Positions 11,990 to 23,039 of a stretch of DNA of 64,000 nt are shown in pieces. Each line of letters opens with the position of its first letter. The stretch's first letter is position 1. The notes below the pieces were generated by a model, which did not search any database, was not told the origin of the DNA, and saw nothing but the letters and a program-made list of their open reading frames with translations. The stretch lies in the NCBI GenBank assembly GCA_026874595.1, contig CM049316.1, forward strand, positions 37,185,695 to 37,249,694. Reading direction: 5' to 3'. The DNA is from Sipunculus nudus. Its lineage: Eukaryota > Annelida > Sipuncula > Golfingiida > Sipunculidae. The position numbers and the translations under genes were made by a program.

Positions 11990-12225
11990 ATGTTTTTATA
12001 TAATTTCCATCCAGAGAGAATATTGCATCAAGTTTGAAATTATAAATTATTAATTGACTTAAGCACTGATTTTTGATTCGGCCAGAAGAAAATATTTAAA
12101 CTGTTATTCAATTAAATCCATTCTGAAGATGATAACACATACTTGAGATGGCGATGCATGACGCAACATACACTGTGTGAGAGACAACGTGTCTACTATT
12201 ACATAAAACTTGTAACAGTTTTGTT

Positions 12226-12231
12226 AATAAA
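12226..12231 (+). promoter_or_regulatory. Candidate polyadenylation signal AATAAA
   Basis: Canonical hexamer about 237 bp after the stop of the candidate exon at 11826-11989. In AT-rich DNA this hexamer is common, so it supports the exon only weakly. Confidence 0.3.
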
Positions 12232-12239
12232 ATTCACGA

Positions 12240-13395
12240 CTGGAACAACATCATTTGAAAGCAGCAAAATAGGGCCGCTCCCTGTTGTACTTTTTCCTCA
12301 ACCACCAAGCCATATGCAGCGGTCCCTTGCGTGTCAGGGGTGAGAGGAGCCTGAGTATTAAAGGAAACGGAATGATTGATTTCACATGTTTATTATTCAG
12401 TTCATTCGCCTGGGGCTCAGTATGAAATGTGATCTTTTTTTAGGAACAGTTCAGGAAGAATTGTTATACCCTGTGATTTTATTCCGGGCTTACAAAAAAT
12501 ACTTTGACCTGCTTTGTTTCATGTTTCATCCGAACATTTCGTATATATGGCCTGTTACAAGGATTTCATGAAAAGAACTTCTTCTGAAAACGTACTGGTA
12601 TTTAACAATAATTCTATTTTGTTTTCTAGATAAGATTAATTACACTATTGTTTTCATGGACAGGAATTACTCATGGTGTAAACATTTGAAATCTTTCTTT
12701 GCATAATAATGCTTCGTTTATTTTCTCTGACGCACTAAATCTTTATCCTTTCACACTGCCCGAGTCCATGGCCTTTTTGTTCACTTAATATGATCCCCCA
12801 AGATAACAGACTGCCAATAGTGACTAAAAGGTAAATAATAAATGAGATAACCATACACACAAAATTAAAAAGGTAATAAACTAAACGTAACAATAAACGA
12901 GAAAAGTAATAAATAGTAAAATAAAACTAGAATAGATAAAAATATAAAATGGTAAATGAATTGATTATCAAAATAAATATACACCCTTGGAAAGTTTTGT
13001 TATAAGCAAATAATTTATCAATATTACACATTTGCTTTAGCACAAAAAAAAATCAAAACAATTTTACCAATTACTATCACACAAATAATCGTTCAATATC
13101 TCCATATGTTAAATACATTTATATGGATTCACTTGTTTTCTCAAATGCGACTTTGTGTCGCTTTGCTTTGATGGAAATTAACTTTTTGTAAGTAAAAGAG
13201 ATCTGTTTAAATTTCAGGTTTGTCATATTCAGAGAGAAATTATTTGGTTTTCCGAGCGAACGTCGAATCGCATGTCAGTTTACCTCGACTGTGTCTTCTA
13301 TTTTATCCAGCGCTTCCGGGGGGAGGGGACATTGTTTTGGCAATTTCTGTTTGTTTGTCTGAATTACATTTCTCAAATGCCCCTTTCCTTGTGAA
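12240..13395. other. Unassigned AT-rich DNA
   Basis: Long A-rich stretch (12780-13100) with no open frame of note. Nothing recognised. Confidence 0.6.
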
Positions 13396-13399
13396 GCCC

Positions 13400-13611
13400 A
13401 AATTCCATCTACCGGTTTTTTTCGGGCTGATTTTTGCCAGCCGAAAACTCTTAATGTGCGATGACGGAACCGAAAAAATTAGTTCGATTTTTAGTTTCTA
13501 TCACCATTTATAACGACAATAGCAATCCAGAGGCCCAATCAAATGTGATAGAATTGGTTCGTCGGCCAAAACAAATCAGCATAGGGGTCGCCGGCTTTAT
13601 CCAGTTTACCG

Positions 13612-13660
<49 letters not shown>
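13400..13660. repeat. CCGGCCG-type repeat copy (family I) ending in (TA)n
   Basis: 13400-13470 shares ATCTACCGGTTTTTT, GCTGATTTTTGCCAGCCG and GATGACGGAACC with the element at 6830-7350. It runs to CAGTTTACCGATT and a 45-bp TA run at 13615-13659. The open frame spanning the TA run is an artefact of the microsatellite. Confidence 0.55.
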
Positions 13661-13661
<1 letters not shown>

Positions 13662-13818
13662 CTGTCAGTAAAGGAGCTTGCTGTATAAAGTTGTTGTTTC
13701 CCCTTTAAGGAATATTTTCCCATCGTTCAAACTAAAAAACACTACAAGTACAATAGGTGTAACCAGTGCTATTGATATATATGCCCAGGACAACTCCCAA
13801 GATGACACAAGTCCCGGA

Positions 13819-13824
13819 TTTATT
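13819..13824 (-). promoter_or_regulatory. Candidate polyadenylation signal, minus strand
   Basis: TTTATT on the plus strand reads AATAAA on the minus strand, 34-39 bases beyond the stop codon of the von Willebrand A-like exon at 13858-14000. Position and strand fit, but the hexamer is frequent in such DNA. Confidence 0.25.
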
Positions 13825-13857
13825 AACCAGCTAGAACAAGCATGTCGTAATTAGCCC

Positions 13858-14000
13858 CTACAGACCCGCATGTCCGAAATTATCTCTAATTGTGAACAGG
13901 GAATGGACTACTGCTGGGAAATCAGGTACACGCATGATGTTCCCGTAAGGCTCTGACGAGAGTACCTCGTCCATGTCGTTAATATCAACGTCCTTGTATC
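13858..14000 (-). CDS. Candidate exon: C-terminal part of a VWA-like domain
   Basis: On the minus strand, after an acceptor-like CCTACTGTACTTGTAG, a frame runs GYKDVDINDMDEVL then SSEPYGNIMRVPDFPAVVHS and reaches TAG at 13858. This order (D-x-x-E-L/V, S-x-P, V-F/M-x-V-x-D-F, then a hydrophobic helix) is the usual last strand and helix of von Willebrand factor A domains, found in secreted adhesion and matrix proteins. The metal-site motif DxSxS would lie in upstream exons that I did not find. The frame is open a further 10 codons 5' of the proposed acceptor. It starts with a split codon (phase 1). It could be a live terminal exon or a fossil. The resemblance is by eye. Confidence 0.4.
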
Positions 14001-14591
14001 CTACAAGTACAGTAGGGCGTCGATTATCCGATCAACCTTTATCAAAAAAAAAACCGTTAATATGATTAACGTTATGTATTATATTTACCAAATACTGCGA
14101 ACTACTTTTCGGTGTAATATACATGAATATAAACAGAAACTGTTGCACGTGCTTGCTTGGAGACATTACGTGTTACATCTTTTTCCATAATTGTTAAAGA
14201 ATTATGAATATGCTATATGGCTAATTACATTCTTATACGAAGAGACGTGGTAGTAAAAGGCAAGACCATGCCTAAAAATAATTGTTTAACGGAGTCGCCC
14301 CGCCCTTTTTCCAATGTTCGTTTTTGCTGTATGGAAAAAGCACCGAATGCACGACATTAATTTGCCATCTGCTCTCTAACCATATAAAAACATTACGTGT
14401 GCAAATTTTTTTTATTCGCACAGTGTAATATTAAAAAGGGTGTAAACCTCAGGCAAGAATATTCCCAGTCCCAGTGTTGGTTGTACAATTAAAAATATAT
14501 ATTTACATGAAGGTTTAGAATTATTTGCTTTATACCATTCAATGAGGGATACTTATTAAAGTAAGCAGGATCGATAAGACATGTGGGAATA

Positions 14592-15073
14592 TTAGCATAA
14601 TACGTAACGTATCATGGTGCAAAATTGATCCGTAGACGGTGCTAGACAAAAAAATGTAAGATGACATTCAAAACTAGGATTGTCAAAACTCAGAGGAGCA
14701 GTGATATATGTGTCTGTGTTTAGACATAAATCTCGTCTCGAGCGATCATATAAATACACACAATACCAAGAGTCCTTGCCGTCAGACTCCGTGCCGACAA
14801 AAACGTCCTTGTAGTGAAAGCAACAAGGGAATGGGAACTTTATGCGTACTTGAATCGTCACTGACAAATTGTTGAGAGCACGAACCTCTCACATTTGTGG
14901 TTACTGTTGCTTGGACAGGAACAACGGAGTGTGGCGGAAGCCAGCAATCCCCTGGAGAACGACTTATTTAAGTACAAGGGATCTGTGGCATCTACAGGAC
15001 AAAATGTCTTAATTGATGGACCGTGACGCTGCTGGAACACCAGGAAGACCTTCGGGCTATTGTCGAGAACCAA
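14592..15073 (-). pseudogene. Exon-like minus-strand segment with FN2-like cysteine pattern
   Basis: Two overlapping minus-strand frames, 15073-14858 and 14867-14592, are unusually cysteine-rich. The second reads KFPFPCCFHYKDVFVG, then TESDGKDSWYCVYLYDRSRR, then DLC. FPF, an aromatic-K turn, a T-x-x-x-G segment, W-x-C and YD-x-x-x-x-x-x-C occur in the order of fibronectin type II modules, though spacing is imperfect and one expected cysteine is absent. The need to switch frame suggests a frameshifted remnant or unresolved exon boundaries. It lies upstream, on the same strand, of the VWA-like exon at 13858-14000, as in a multidomain secreted protein gene. Assignment is tentative. Confidence 0.25.
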
Positions 15074-15079
15074 TCGGTA

Positions 15080-15930
15080 ATGGATTGCGTTTTACGTTCA
15101 ACCAGAACCCACGAGCCCATTTGTCTTCTTTTTTTTTTTTTTTTGTTCTTTTTTGTTGCAGATGACAACATTGGCGAAACCTAAATATGTACCCAATGCC
15201 CTGATTCGCAACAACTTGATATTTTTAAGAATACGTGATCTGCTTATATAAACCACTATTAAAGCCAACTATCCACCTTCCTGATCTGTAGAATGTTTGT
15301 GATTTCTGACTAACCCCTGTTAACACAAGTTATTACGCCTCTGTTACGAATGTAGAAGATTCTTTATATACACCCAGTTAGATAAGGTAAACCGTAACTG
15401 AGCGGAAAGAAATTGGAAAAATCGGAAAGAGATCTTTTTATCCAGAGTTTTTTTTTATCTTTCCTTTAAAATTTCAAATACTTTAAAATATTTCCAATAG
15501 GCCCCTTCCGACTTAAATATTGATATGCCTCTGCATGGGAATTTTTTTTTCTATTTAAAATAAAGATGGGATTCAACTTCACAGATCACAAAGAGATTTA
15601 TAATATAAATCTATTGAAATACTGTATCTTGAAACACAGCTATATGCTAAAACTATTGTTTGTTGGAGGACGATTGTCGGTGAGCTGCGGGAAGCACTTT
15701 ACACCCACAGGGATTTAGCATGCATAATTGATTCTGAACCAAAGGGAGACAGTTTTAACCTTTAAGCTCTTTTCATACATACACGGTGGTCTAGTTTACA
15801 AAAAAAAATGTTTCAGAAAGAACAAAAGGTGAAAAAAGATGAAGGAAGGGCGAATGATGAGTTTGTATGGAACACTTGCGGCCTTGGGTCATATCGACCA
15901 GTCGTGATATTTAAATCAATGCCGCTTCCA
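15080..15930. other. Unassigned DNA
   Basis: AT-rich, with a T tract at about 15128-15144. No feature supported. Confidence 0.6.
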
Positions 15931-16224
15931 TTAAAGGGTTTTTGTTTTATATCCGTCTGAGATCCTGCTGCATTCAGGGTGAAGCTCTAAAACACGTGTC
16001 ACAGCTTCCATAGAGCGAGGTGGAGCATCTTGTGGCATGATTCGGAATCTCTCCAAACCGAACAATCCACCAGCAATCCAATACAATAGTTCTGTCTCAC
16101 GGAGATGAAAAAATGTTCGACAATAACCCTCGTGACTGGAATATATCATACAATCTAATCGATCCAACATACTGTTAGCAGGTATTGAGAAAGTGCCATT
16201 TCTTGAACCGTATAAATAAGGCAT
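15931..16224 (-). CDS. Unrecognised minus-strand open frame, possible exon
   Basis: 97 open codons with a mixed, protein-like composition: MLDRLDCMIYSSHEGYC.., then ELLYWIAGGLFGLERFRIMP, then an acidic/basic tail to a stop at 15931. An acceptor-like CTCAATACCTGCTAACAG on the minus strand ends at 16172, which would make the exon start at 16171 inside the frame. No family is recognised. Same strand as the VWA-like and FN2-like segments to its left, so it could belong to the same transcription unit, but nothing proves that. Confidence 0.2.
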   Translation of the reverse strand: MPYLYGSRNGTFSIPANSMLDRLDCMIYSSHEGYCRTFFHLRETELLYWIAGGLFGLERFRIMPQDAPPRSMEAVTRVLELHPECSRISDGYKTKTL

Positions 16225-16780
16225 TACAAAAAAATTAATTGTTCTATTTGCCGCTCCTGTGTTTTCATGGATCCATTTTCCCGGAAATTTAAGGCCAGGC
16301 CCTCGTTAATGTTGTTGAAATGTCCTATGACACACATTTCTTTAGTGAATTCTTAAAATATTGAAAAATTAATAGAAAGTTATTTTGATTATACAGACCG
16401 TTTCAATATCTGAAGAAAATTTGTGAATTTTTTTCGCAAGCTTACAATATTTTGCTTACTATGTCAAGATCAGTTAAAATTGGTGCCCGGTAGAATAATA
16501 ATTATTTTGTTTTGGATTATTCTGATAATCCACATAAAAAAATCTAATTTTCCTAAGAATTCAACATAAAAAATGAATAAAAAGTGTTGTCATCAAATCT
16601 GTCCATGATTAATCTTAGAGCGTTAGCTTAGAGCATTCTGATGAATTCCATGTTTATGTACATAGGACGAGTGAAAAAAATAGGACAAATTTGTCAGAAA
16701 TATAACCAGATGAGTGTGTTATGTGCCTGCATGTAGTTGCGTTTGAGTGTATCATTCTGAATAGGAATGTTTTCAATAGA
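16225..16780. other. Unassigned AT-rich DNA
   Basis: No gene or repeat family recognised. Confidence 0.6.
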
Positions 16781-16784
16781 AATA

Positions 16785-17095
16785 TGCTTTCTCAGGAATG
16801 CAGGCCACCGACATATGGGCGGTCCTTTATCATGTTTTCACTCGTTTATTGATCGACCAAATATTAACACGTTCATTGGTAGATCAGTTCCCCCAGCAAG
16901 TGTTTGCATTCACATTGGCCCATATTCCCATGTACAATCGTGCAAATGTGACTGCACATTTGTGAATATAACTGGAAGACCTTCCTAGATCCGGATCATG
17001 AGGTGGACCGACATAAAAAAATCTAATCGATTCTCACTGACCCATTCCCGAGGTGCCCTGAAACACAAACACACACACAAACACGCCATCACACA
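16785..17095 (+). repeat. Dispersed repeat with AC-rich tail (family C, copy 1)
   Basis: It begins GGAATGCAGGCCACCGACAT, then GGGCGGTCC. It contains ATCCGGATCATG and a CCATTCCCGA/CCGAATT-type phrase followed by GCCCTGAA, and ends in an AC-rich microsatellite (17058-17095). The same order is seen at 21808-22105 and, inverted, at 23815-24145. Confidence 0.6.
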
Positions 17096-17227
17096 CAAAT
17101 TTGATTGAACGCAAACCCTCCGAGCGGACAATAAGAATATCAGCAGTACCAACAAGTTTTAATGTCAAACCTACAATGCCAAACAAAAATAAAAGTATGG
17201 TTATCAGGCACTGCCCGCGTCATTTCT

Positions 17228-17500
17228 AACCCCCCCCCCCCCCCAACCCCGCATTAAAAATTGTTATTATGATTTTCATCTAACAGGATAAAAAAAAACA
17301 ATTTTGATAAGATTTCCATTGTTATGGAGTGCATTTGCCTGTTAAGCAAAACAATTCTGTTATTTTCATCCTTTTCTCTGATCATACGACAATTGTATCG
17401 AAACATAGAAAAAAAAGGTTAAAGAAAATATTGCCTGCCTGCACTGATTTCTGAAAAAAATGCCTGAGAACCATACCTTTTTTGCCTAAGACCTTAAAAA
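17228..17500. repeat. Poly(C) tract and family D fragments
   Basis: A 15-bp C tract lies at 17230-17244. 17280-17378 is the reverse complement of 25942-26015 (GAATTGTTTTGCTTAACAGG.AAATGCA, then AATCTTATCAAAATT). 17455-17495 (TGCCTGAGAACCATACCTTT) matches the family D tail in the opposite orientation (about 26130-26150 and 50908-50925). A rearranged, fold-back copy. Confidence 0.5.
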
Positions 17501-18380
17501 AATACAAAATTCATGTGTTTGAATAACCTGGATTTTAGGATTTTAAATCAATGTTCGGATTAATCATTACAAAGCTTTAGCTGAATATGAGGTGTTTATA
17601 AAATGTTCTAAATGTTAATTCTGCATTCCATGAAAAATGGCTTAATCTGAGCCAAACCGTTGACAAACAAACAGGTCAGATAACAAAACTTGCAACGTAG
17701 GAAGAGTCGTGGCTTTGTGTCATTTTTCAATAAGGGAGGAAACTAAGTCACTGGCCCAGCAGTCACAGAAACAAGAGCTAGATCAATTATCTGTTAACCA
17801 GACTTTTTAAAGTTTCCCCATCTACCACTCCTCATATGTAATTCCTTAAAGAAAGAATATTTGACAAAAATCCTTTACAATCCCTCCATTTCAAATAACA
17901 TTGTACATCTAACACAGCAACAATTGGTCTCTATAACAATAATACATATCTCAAAACTGTGTACCTGGAAGGCAGGCAGGCAGGCAGACGGGGAGATGGC
18001 TGGATGGATGGATGGATAGATTAGATATATAAGATAGATAGATTTTTGTCATAATTGAATTCATAAATATGGTTACCTTTTGTCTTTATAGGATTTTAAA
18101 TAAAGCAGTAGGGAATTGTAATTAAAATCTGCAAACTATTTTTAAATCCAGTTGTTTCAGGTAAAATCCTCAGGAATATATCATTTTTGATTGCCTGTGA
18201 TACCAAAGTATGCGAGTAAAGCATGGACGCACGATGCTATGAGACACGTCAAAAAGTTCGATATGCAAATGTCCCATGAGGTCGGAAGTATGTTAAAAGG
18301 TTTGGTATAAAAAATTATTCAATATTTTATATTTTAAAATATTTTCGCTCTAGATAAGCGTTTTTAAGAAGGGAAAACAA
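17501..18380. other. Unassigned DNA with (GGCA)/(GGAT)/(GATA) microsatellite
   Basis: A compound microsatellite GGCA, then GGAT, then GATA runs from 17970 to 18043. The rest is AT-rich and unassigned. Confidence 0.6.
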
Positions 18381-18383
18381 ATT

Positions 18384-19400
18384 ATTTAAAGGGTCCCAAT
18401 CAATTATAAAACATGTTGAATTCAAACGAGAAATAGCTTCTTCCCTTTAAAATAAAATTGTACTCCTGTGAAGGAGTGTTAAAACAGTCGACCTGGCGCG
18501 ATGATAAGTGTCAACAAAAACACAGCGCGTGTATCGCCCGGCCACAACACGTGTCAATCAGTAGATGCCCTGAATGATTCGGCCCAAAAAGTGTATTACA
18601 TGTTCCCACTGGATGAAACTTCGATGGTTGCGTCTCACATCGCACCTCTGGTCATGGGGCCTTGTTATGGTCAACAGTCACACGTGTACTGAGTTTACCA
18701 ACACGCACAGCCATTACAAGGTGTTAAACAGCCATATGCAAGGTACTGGGTTGTGTAATTGGATGGTTTTGCTGCAAAACTTCTGTATTAAGCAAAAACT
18801 GAACTGATAGTGTAAAAGAATAGGGATGATATTACTTCTGATTATGTCCCTTTAAGAACAGCTGAAGTAGTGTAAGGTCCAAGTGTTCGACTCCCGATCG
18901 AGATGCTTGGCTACTGCTCTTTTGTTTAAAGGGGCCCAATTACCTACAAAACAAGCTTAATTAACACAAAAATAGCTTTTTCCATTTAAAATTAGATTTA
19001 TACCAGCAAAAATATTGCCCTTAAACCGTTTGCTTACTTCTGTAAACGACCGGGCGCGACCACGGGTGTCAACATAAACACAGCGTGTGGATCACCCGGC
19101 CACAACACGTGTATATTAGGAGATGCCCTGAATGACTTGGCCCAGAAAATGTGATACATATTCCCGCTGGCTGACACATTGAGTGTTTTGGCTCACATTC
19201 TGACCTCTGGTCACACGGCCTTTTAATATCAAACACACGTGGACTGTGTTTACCAACACGCAAAGCCATAACAAGCTTTTTTAACAGCCGTATGCGAGGT
19301 ACTAAGAATATAATGATTGTGCTGGAAAACATTTGTATAAAGCAAACCTGAACGGAAAGTGTGAAAGAATAGGCATAATATTGTTCCTGATTATGTCCCT
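18384..19400. repeat. Direct tandem pair, unit about 540 bp
   Basis: Unit 1 (18384-18925) and unit 2 (18926-19400) align throughout. Both open with TTTAAAGGGKCCCAAT, then AAATAGCTT.TTCCCTTTAAAAT, then CGACC.GGCGCGA, CACAACACGTGT, AGATGCCCTGAATGA, CCAACACGCA.AGCCAT, and close with CTGATTATGTCCCTTT. Each carries two CACGTG sites at matching places (18548, 18681; 19106, 19236). Unit 1 ends with a short GTGTTCGACTCCC phrase (about 18881), a B-box-like remnant that is absent from unit 2. Small open frames over the pair differ in frame between units, so it is not coding. Confidence 0.85.
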
Positions 19401-19512
19401 TTTAAATGTCTATGATTGAAAAACGGATTTTGTGTTCTTGATAAGACGATCGTAGACTGGCCAAACTTGTTCTCTTATCTGTCTGGCTATTGTTACAGGT
19501 GCTCTTTTTATT

Positions 19513-20244
19513 GTGTGACACGGGCGTAACTCGTGTTGTTGTTACATTCTATGTTTAATCTGTACTGGTTGAACTCTCGTTGTCATGTGAGCCTTGGGTT
19601 TTCACGCCTGTTCGTGGGTCACGTGATGAGCCTGGTATGTGTAGAGACACATGGCTATGTCTTTCTAGATAATTCCTGAAACGCGTGTTTACTGTTGAGT
19701 AGGTTCCTTATAGACTGTTCGAGAAGTGGAAACTTCCCGGCTTAGGGGGTGAAGGTATATAATCAGGCAGAGCAGATACCAGCGGACGCAGAAGCGTGTG
19801 TCAGGACCTTATCCGACGAATGCGGCAATTATAGATTTTCAAGAAATTTCTCATGGATTTTATACATTTGGACTTCAGTTTACTTTCTGTGTTGATGCAA
19901 GAACTTTCCACTGGACTGTCATTCTCCGAGAGTTTACATTCAAAGGATATCGTGGTGACCGTGTTGGTATCGAGGTACTGTACCATTATCTTTCTGTGTG
20001 ATTATATTGACTTGTTGCTATAACACTGTTTTACTGTATAATTGTATTGATTTAGTGTATTGTATTGTTAGGGTTGTTTTAAGAATAAATTATAGTTATT
20101 TGTTAACAAAAAAACACTAACTTCTTTATTCATTCCCCTAGACATTTCACGCTGCCTAGTGTTACAGAATCTGATTTTTTTATCTATATTACAAATTTGT
20201 GTTCATCACGCATACGTGATCTGTTTATAATAGGTTCCGTAACA
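19513..20244 (+). repeat. 5' long terminal repeat with TATA box and poly(A) signal
   Basis: It starts GTGTGACACGG and ends CCGTAACA, an imperfect inverted terminus. TATATAA at 19756-19762 is followed by a GC-richer start region (AGATACCAGCGGACGCAGAAG), as expected for U3/R. AATAAA at 20084-20089 fits the R/U5 polyadenylation signal. The 3' limit is fixed by the recurrence of its last 39 bp at 20854-20892. Confidence 0.7.
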
Positions 20245-20411
20245 TAAAATTGGGGGCTCTCGTCGGGATGCTTAACAGTTTTCAAATTTATTAGGCCTTG
20301 ACCTGGACATTTTTTTTATCATACCTTGTTTACAAGATTACATATTGTTAACGGTACATTGTTAAGAGGATTTATCTCAGTGGTTTTTTGTTATTGTTTT
20401 AACGTCTTAGC

Positions 20412-20867
20412 ATGGCAGATTTCAAACCTGAGACATTTGTTGACGATCCCGACCATGATCAACTTGAACAGTTGTCAAAAGAACAGTTGTTGCGTTTGGG
20501 ACTTTCTTGTTAACAATGTAAGGACCAAAATACCTAGCTAAATGTGAAAAGAAGCTTTGAGAAAGCCTAATATCATTGCTAAAATTAGCAAGATCTTATT
20601 AGCAAAGGTTTAATTGAAGAGACTGAAGTTGAAACATAAAAAAATGATAGCCTTGCTATGCAATTAGAATTTAAAAAGTTGGAAATGCAACATGAGCTAG
20701 CATTAAAAGATATGGAAGAAAGGTTAAAAAAAGAAAGACTAGAAAAAGAAAAAGAAATTGAGTTAAAACGACTGGAGTTAGAAAGACTTAAACTAGAACA
20801 TAGTCTAAGTGCTGCCCCAACTCACAGTTTTGATGTTACTAAACACATTAGACTCACGCATACGTGA
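20412..20867 (+). pseudogene. gag fossil of the LTR element
   Basis: The ATG at 20412 opens MADFKPETFVDD.., then DQLEQLSKEQLLRLGLSC, and stops at 20511. Homology resumes in another frame with LRKPNIIAKISKILLAKGLI, and again at 20658-20867 with a highly charged helix (FKKLEMQHELALKDMEERLK.., LERLKLEHSL) that should form a coiled coil. A short helical N-terminal module with a LSKEQLL-type and RKPxII-type motif, followed by a K/E-rich coiled coil, is common in gag of invertebrate Ty3/gypsy elements. Capsid and zinc knuckle are absent because of the deletion. Stops and frameshifts make it dead. Confidence 0.6.
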
Positions 20868-20957
20868 TCTGTTTATGATAGGTTCCGTAACACTATTACT
20901 ACAACATTGCCTCGCTATGTATATATTCAAATATATATTAATTCTGCATTAATATAT

Positions 20958-21130
20958 AGAGGTTCCCCGTTGGTATGACCCGGCAATGGAGACGATTACA
21001 CACCCAAGGCCCGCAGGCGCAGTAGTCACCGGGCATGGTTAACACCAGGATATAAAATAATGGGAAGCGTGTGGTACTGTCCTGTCAAGTAGTCCGAAAC
21101 CGGAATGGGATTCTGTAGATGAACATACAC
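20958..21130 (+). repeat. SINE-A body fragment
   Basis: It aligns with the reverse complement of the SINE at 24991-25391: TATGACCC, GGAACGATTAC/GGAGACGATTAC, GCCCGCAGG, ATGGTTAACACCAGGATATA, GTGTGGTACTGTCCTGTCA, AATGGGATTCTGTAGATG. The tRNA-like head and the hairpin tail are not preserved. Confidence 0.6.
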
Positions 21131-21800
21131 TCAATTAAACAACCATTAAAAACTGAGGCTGTTACCTTCAACAAAGATAGTTGTTTTAAATGTTGAGTAG
21201 AGACCGAAGTGAAAAGAAAAGGAAGTAGGGCTTAGTCTAGTCCCTTTGATAAGAAGTGTTTATTTTCTTCGAGCCTAATTAAGAATATTGAGCAGCCCAT
21301 GCTGAAGACAGCTTTTAGTGAAGGGCCTCACAAACAAATCGGATTTTAACCCCGACTCGTCACCATGCAGATAATCATACAATCGTATTACATCTGTTTG
21401 ATTTAACACACTAGTTCCATACCGCTGTCTCACTACAATACATGAATGCACCTTCACTGTCGACGTCCTTCCCGGTGGCCTTCTCGATCTTTAGACTCAT
21501 TTCGAACTTAAGACAGCTAATTGGGTCTAGCCTAGGAACCCCTTTTTAGTCACCCAGAATGGAATCGTTATTCAGGCAAGGTTAACGTCGGTTTTTTTTT
21601 TATGTGCTGTGTGTCATTGGTGTCCTCTCTGATTTGCCACTGGTTTGCTGGTGGGATTTTTCTCAAGGGATTTTTCTTTATGTAGTTTATATACCGTGTC
21701 TTGACAGATTTTTATGTCAATATACAGAGATTGTTCTATTTGCTAGTATGCAGCATAAATTACTGACGAAATTTATGAATGCTGCAAATAAGAATAGAAT
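21131..21800. other. Unassigned DNA
   Basis: No supported gene. The open frame beginning at 21604 runs into the family C repeat and shows no domain. Confidence 0.6.
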
Positions 21801-21807
21801 TAAAAAT

Positions 21808-22105
21808 CTGCATTCCAATGAATGCAAGCCTCGGCCATGTGATGGCGGGATCCCCATAATTATGGGATGCCCAAAAAAACGGTGTTTGATTTCATTTATT
21901 CGGCCCATTTTGGCAGGTTCATTGAAGTAACATTGTGGACATTCCTTGAAAGCGTCCCTGAATCCGGATCATGCGCTAGATGCAGACCAAAAACTGATCC
22001 GTTCATTATTGACCCATTCCCGAAATGCTCCAAAATCTCCGTTCATGATTTAGTGAGTTATGATGTTGATAAATATACAAACACAGCCACACACAAGAAC
22101 GGGGA
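21808..22105 (+). repeat. Dispersed repeat with AC-rich tail (family C, copy 2)
   Basis: Shares AATGCAAGCCTCGGCCAT, GGCGGGATCC, AATCCGGATCATG, GACCCATTCCCGAA and an ACACAGCCACACAC tail with copies at 16785 and 23815. The overlapping open frames here are incidental to the repeat. Confidence 0.6.
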
Positions 22106-22109
22106 TATT

Positions 22110-22978
22110 AATCCATGAAAAAGGGATAGTGGGAGAGACGCCAACACATAGTTGCTACGTTCTTATGCTTAACCTGGACACGAACAGGAACGCCATCTTG
22201 AAGAGCTTTAATCAACAGACTCGATTTGTTCATTACATCGCGATTGTTTGGGGATTCTCTGTGAGTTATACATAGGAGACATTTAAATGCATGGATAACT
22301 GTCACAATAAATCATCCATATTTCCCATGGCCAATACTAAATAATGCTCCAGAGGCCTAAATGTAGGAAAAAGAGAAAAGGAATCACGCCTAATGGACCA
22401 CAAAGCGCTAGAATTTGCGTCTTGTGCCAATTATTTTCCTATTTCTGCAGGCGATAATCATATATAAAGACTACTGGCATTTCCGATACATTTGTTTACC
22501 TGGGCCAGTGTTTTGCGACCAAACCCCCTTTTGTACAGTCCTCTATTCGCCCCTGTTTTAGCAGAACTTCTCTACTTCTTCTCTCATTCAGATATACTGT
22601 GATTGGCTTTTTGTTCGGGAGAATTTAAAATTCCCAAAGGAGCAATTTTTGCGAAAATAAAAACTTTCGGAATAAGACGCCCCATCTGCACAGGTGTAAT
22701 TTTGTGACTCGTAATTAAAAAATTAATAATTAAAAAAATCATTACTTTCTCATAACTGCCACTATCGCATGACAAACTTTCCACCTGTGCGACATTCCCT
22801 TAGCTAATCTTAACATATAGGGTAACTGATATATTTATGGCTATATACATTTTATAAGTTACGGTATCATAAATCGCGAAAATGAAACCTTGAATATGAA
22901 GCCAACTACAATGAAATATGACACCATGGAAAGTTAAGGTACAAAATTAGGTAAATCAACATAATGGTCCTGGACGAA

Positions 22979-23039
<61 letters not shown>

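Larger units (their letters stand above)
19513..20893 (+). mobile_element. Ty3/gypsy-type LTR retrotransposon, internally deleted
   Basis: A 5' LTR (19513-20244) is followed by a primer-binding-like TGGGGGCTCTCGTCGGGAT (20250), a gag fossil (20412-20867) and then the last 39 bp of the LTR again (20854-20892, one mismatch to 20206-20244). All of pol and most of the 3' LTR are missing. TATT flanks the element at 19509-19512 and 20894-20897, a possible 4-bp target duplication if the ends are GTGTGAC..GTAACAC. The GGGGGCTC..CGTC.GGGAT phrase just inside the LTR is typical for LTR elements primed by a proline-type tRNA; here one base is inserted relative to that pattern. It cannot move on its own. 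Confidence 0.75.

Noticed and set aside
20141-20166. CTAGTGTTACA as an alternative LTR end
   Set aside because: The 39-bp repeat at 20854-20892 and the primer-binding-like site at 20250 both place the LTR end at 20244.
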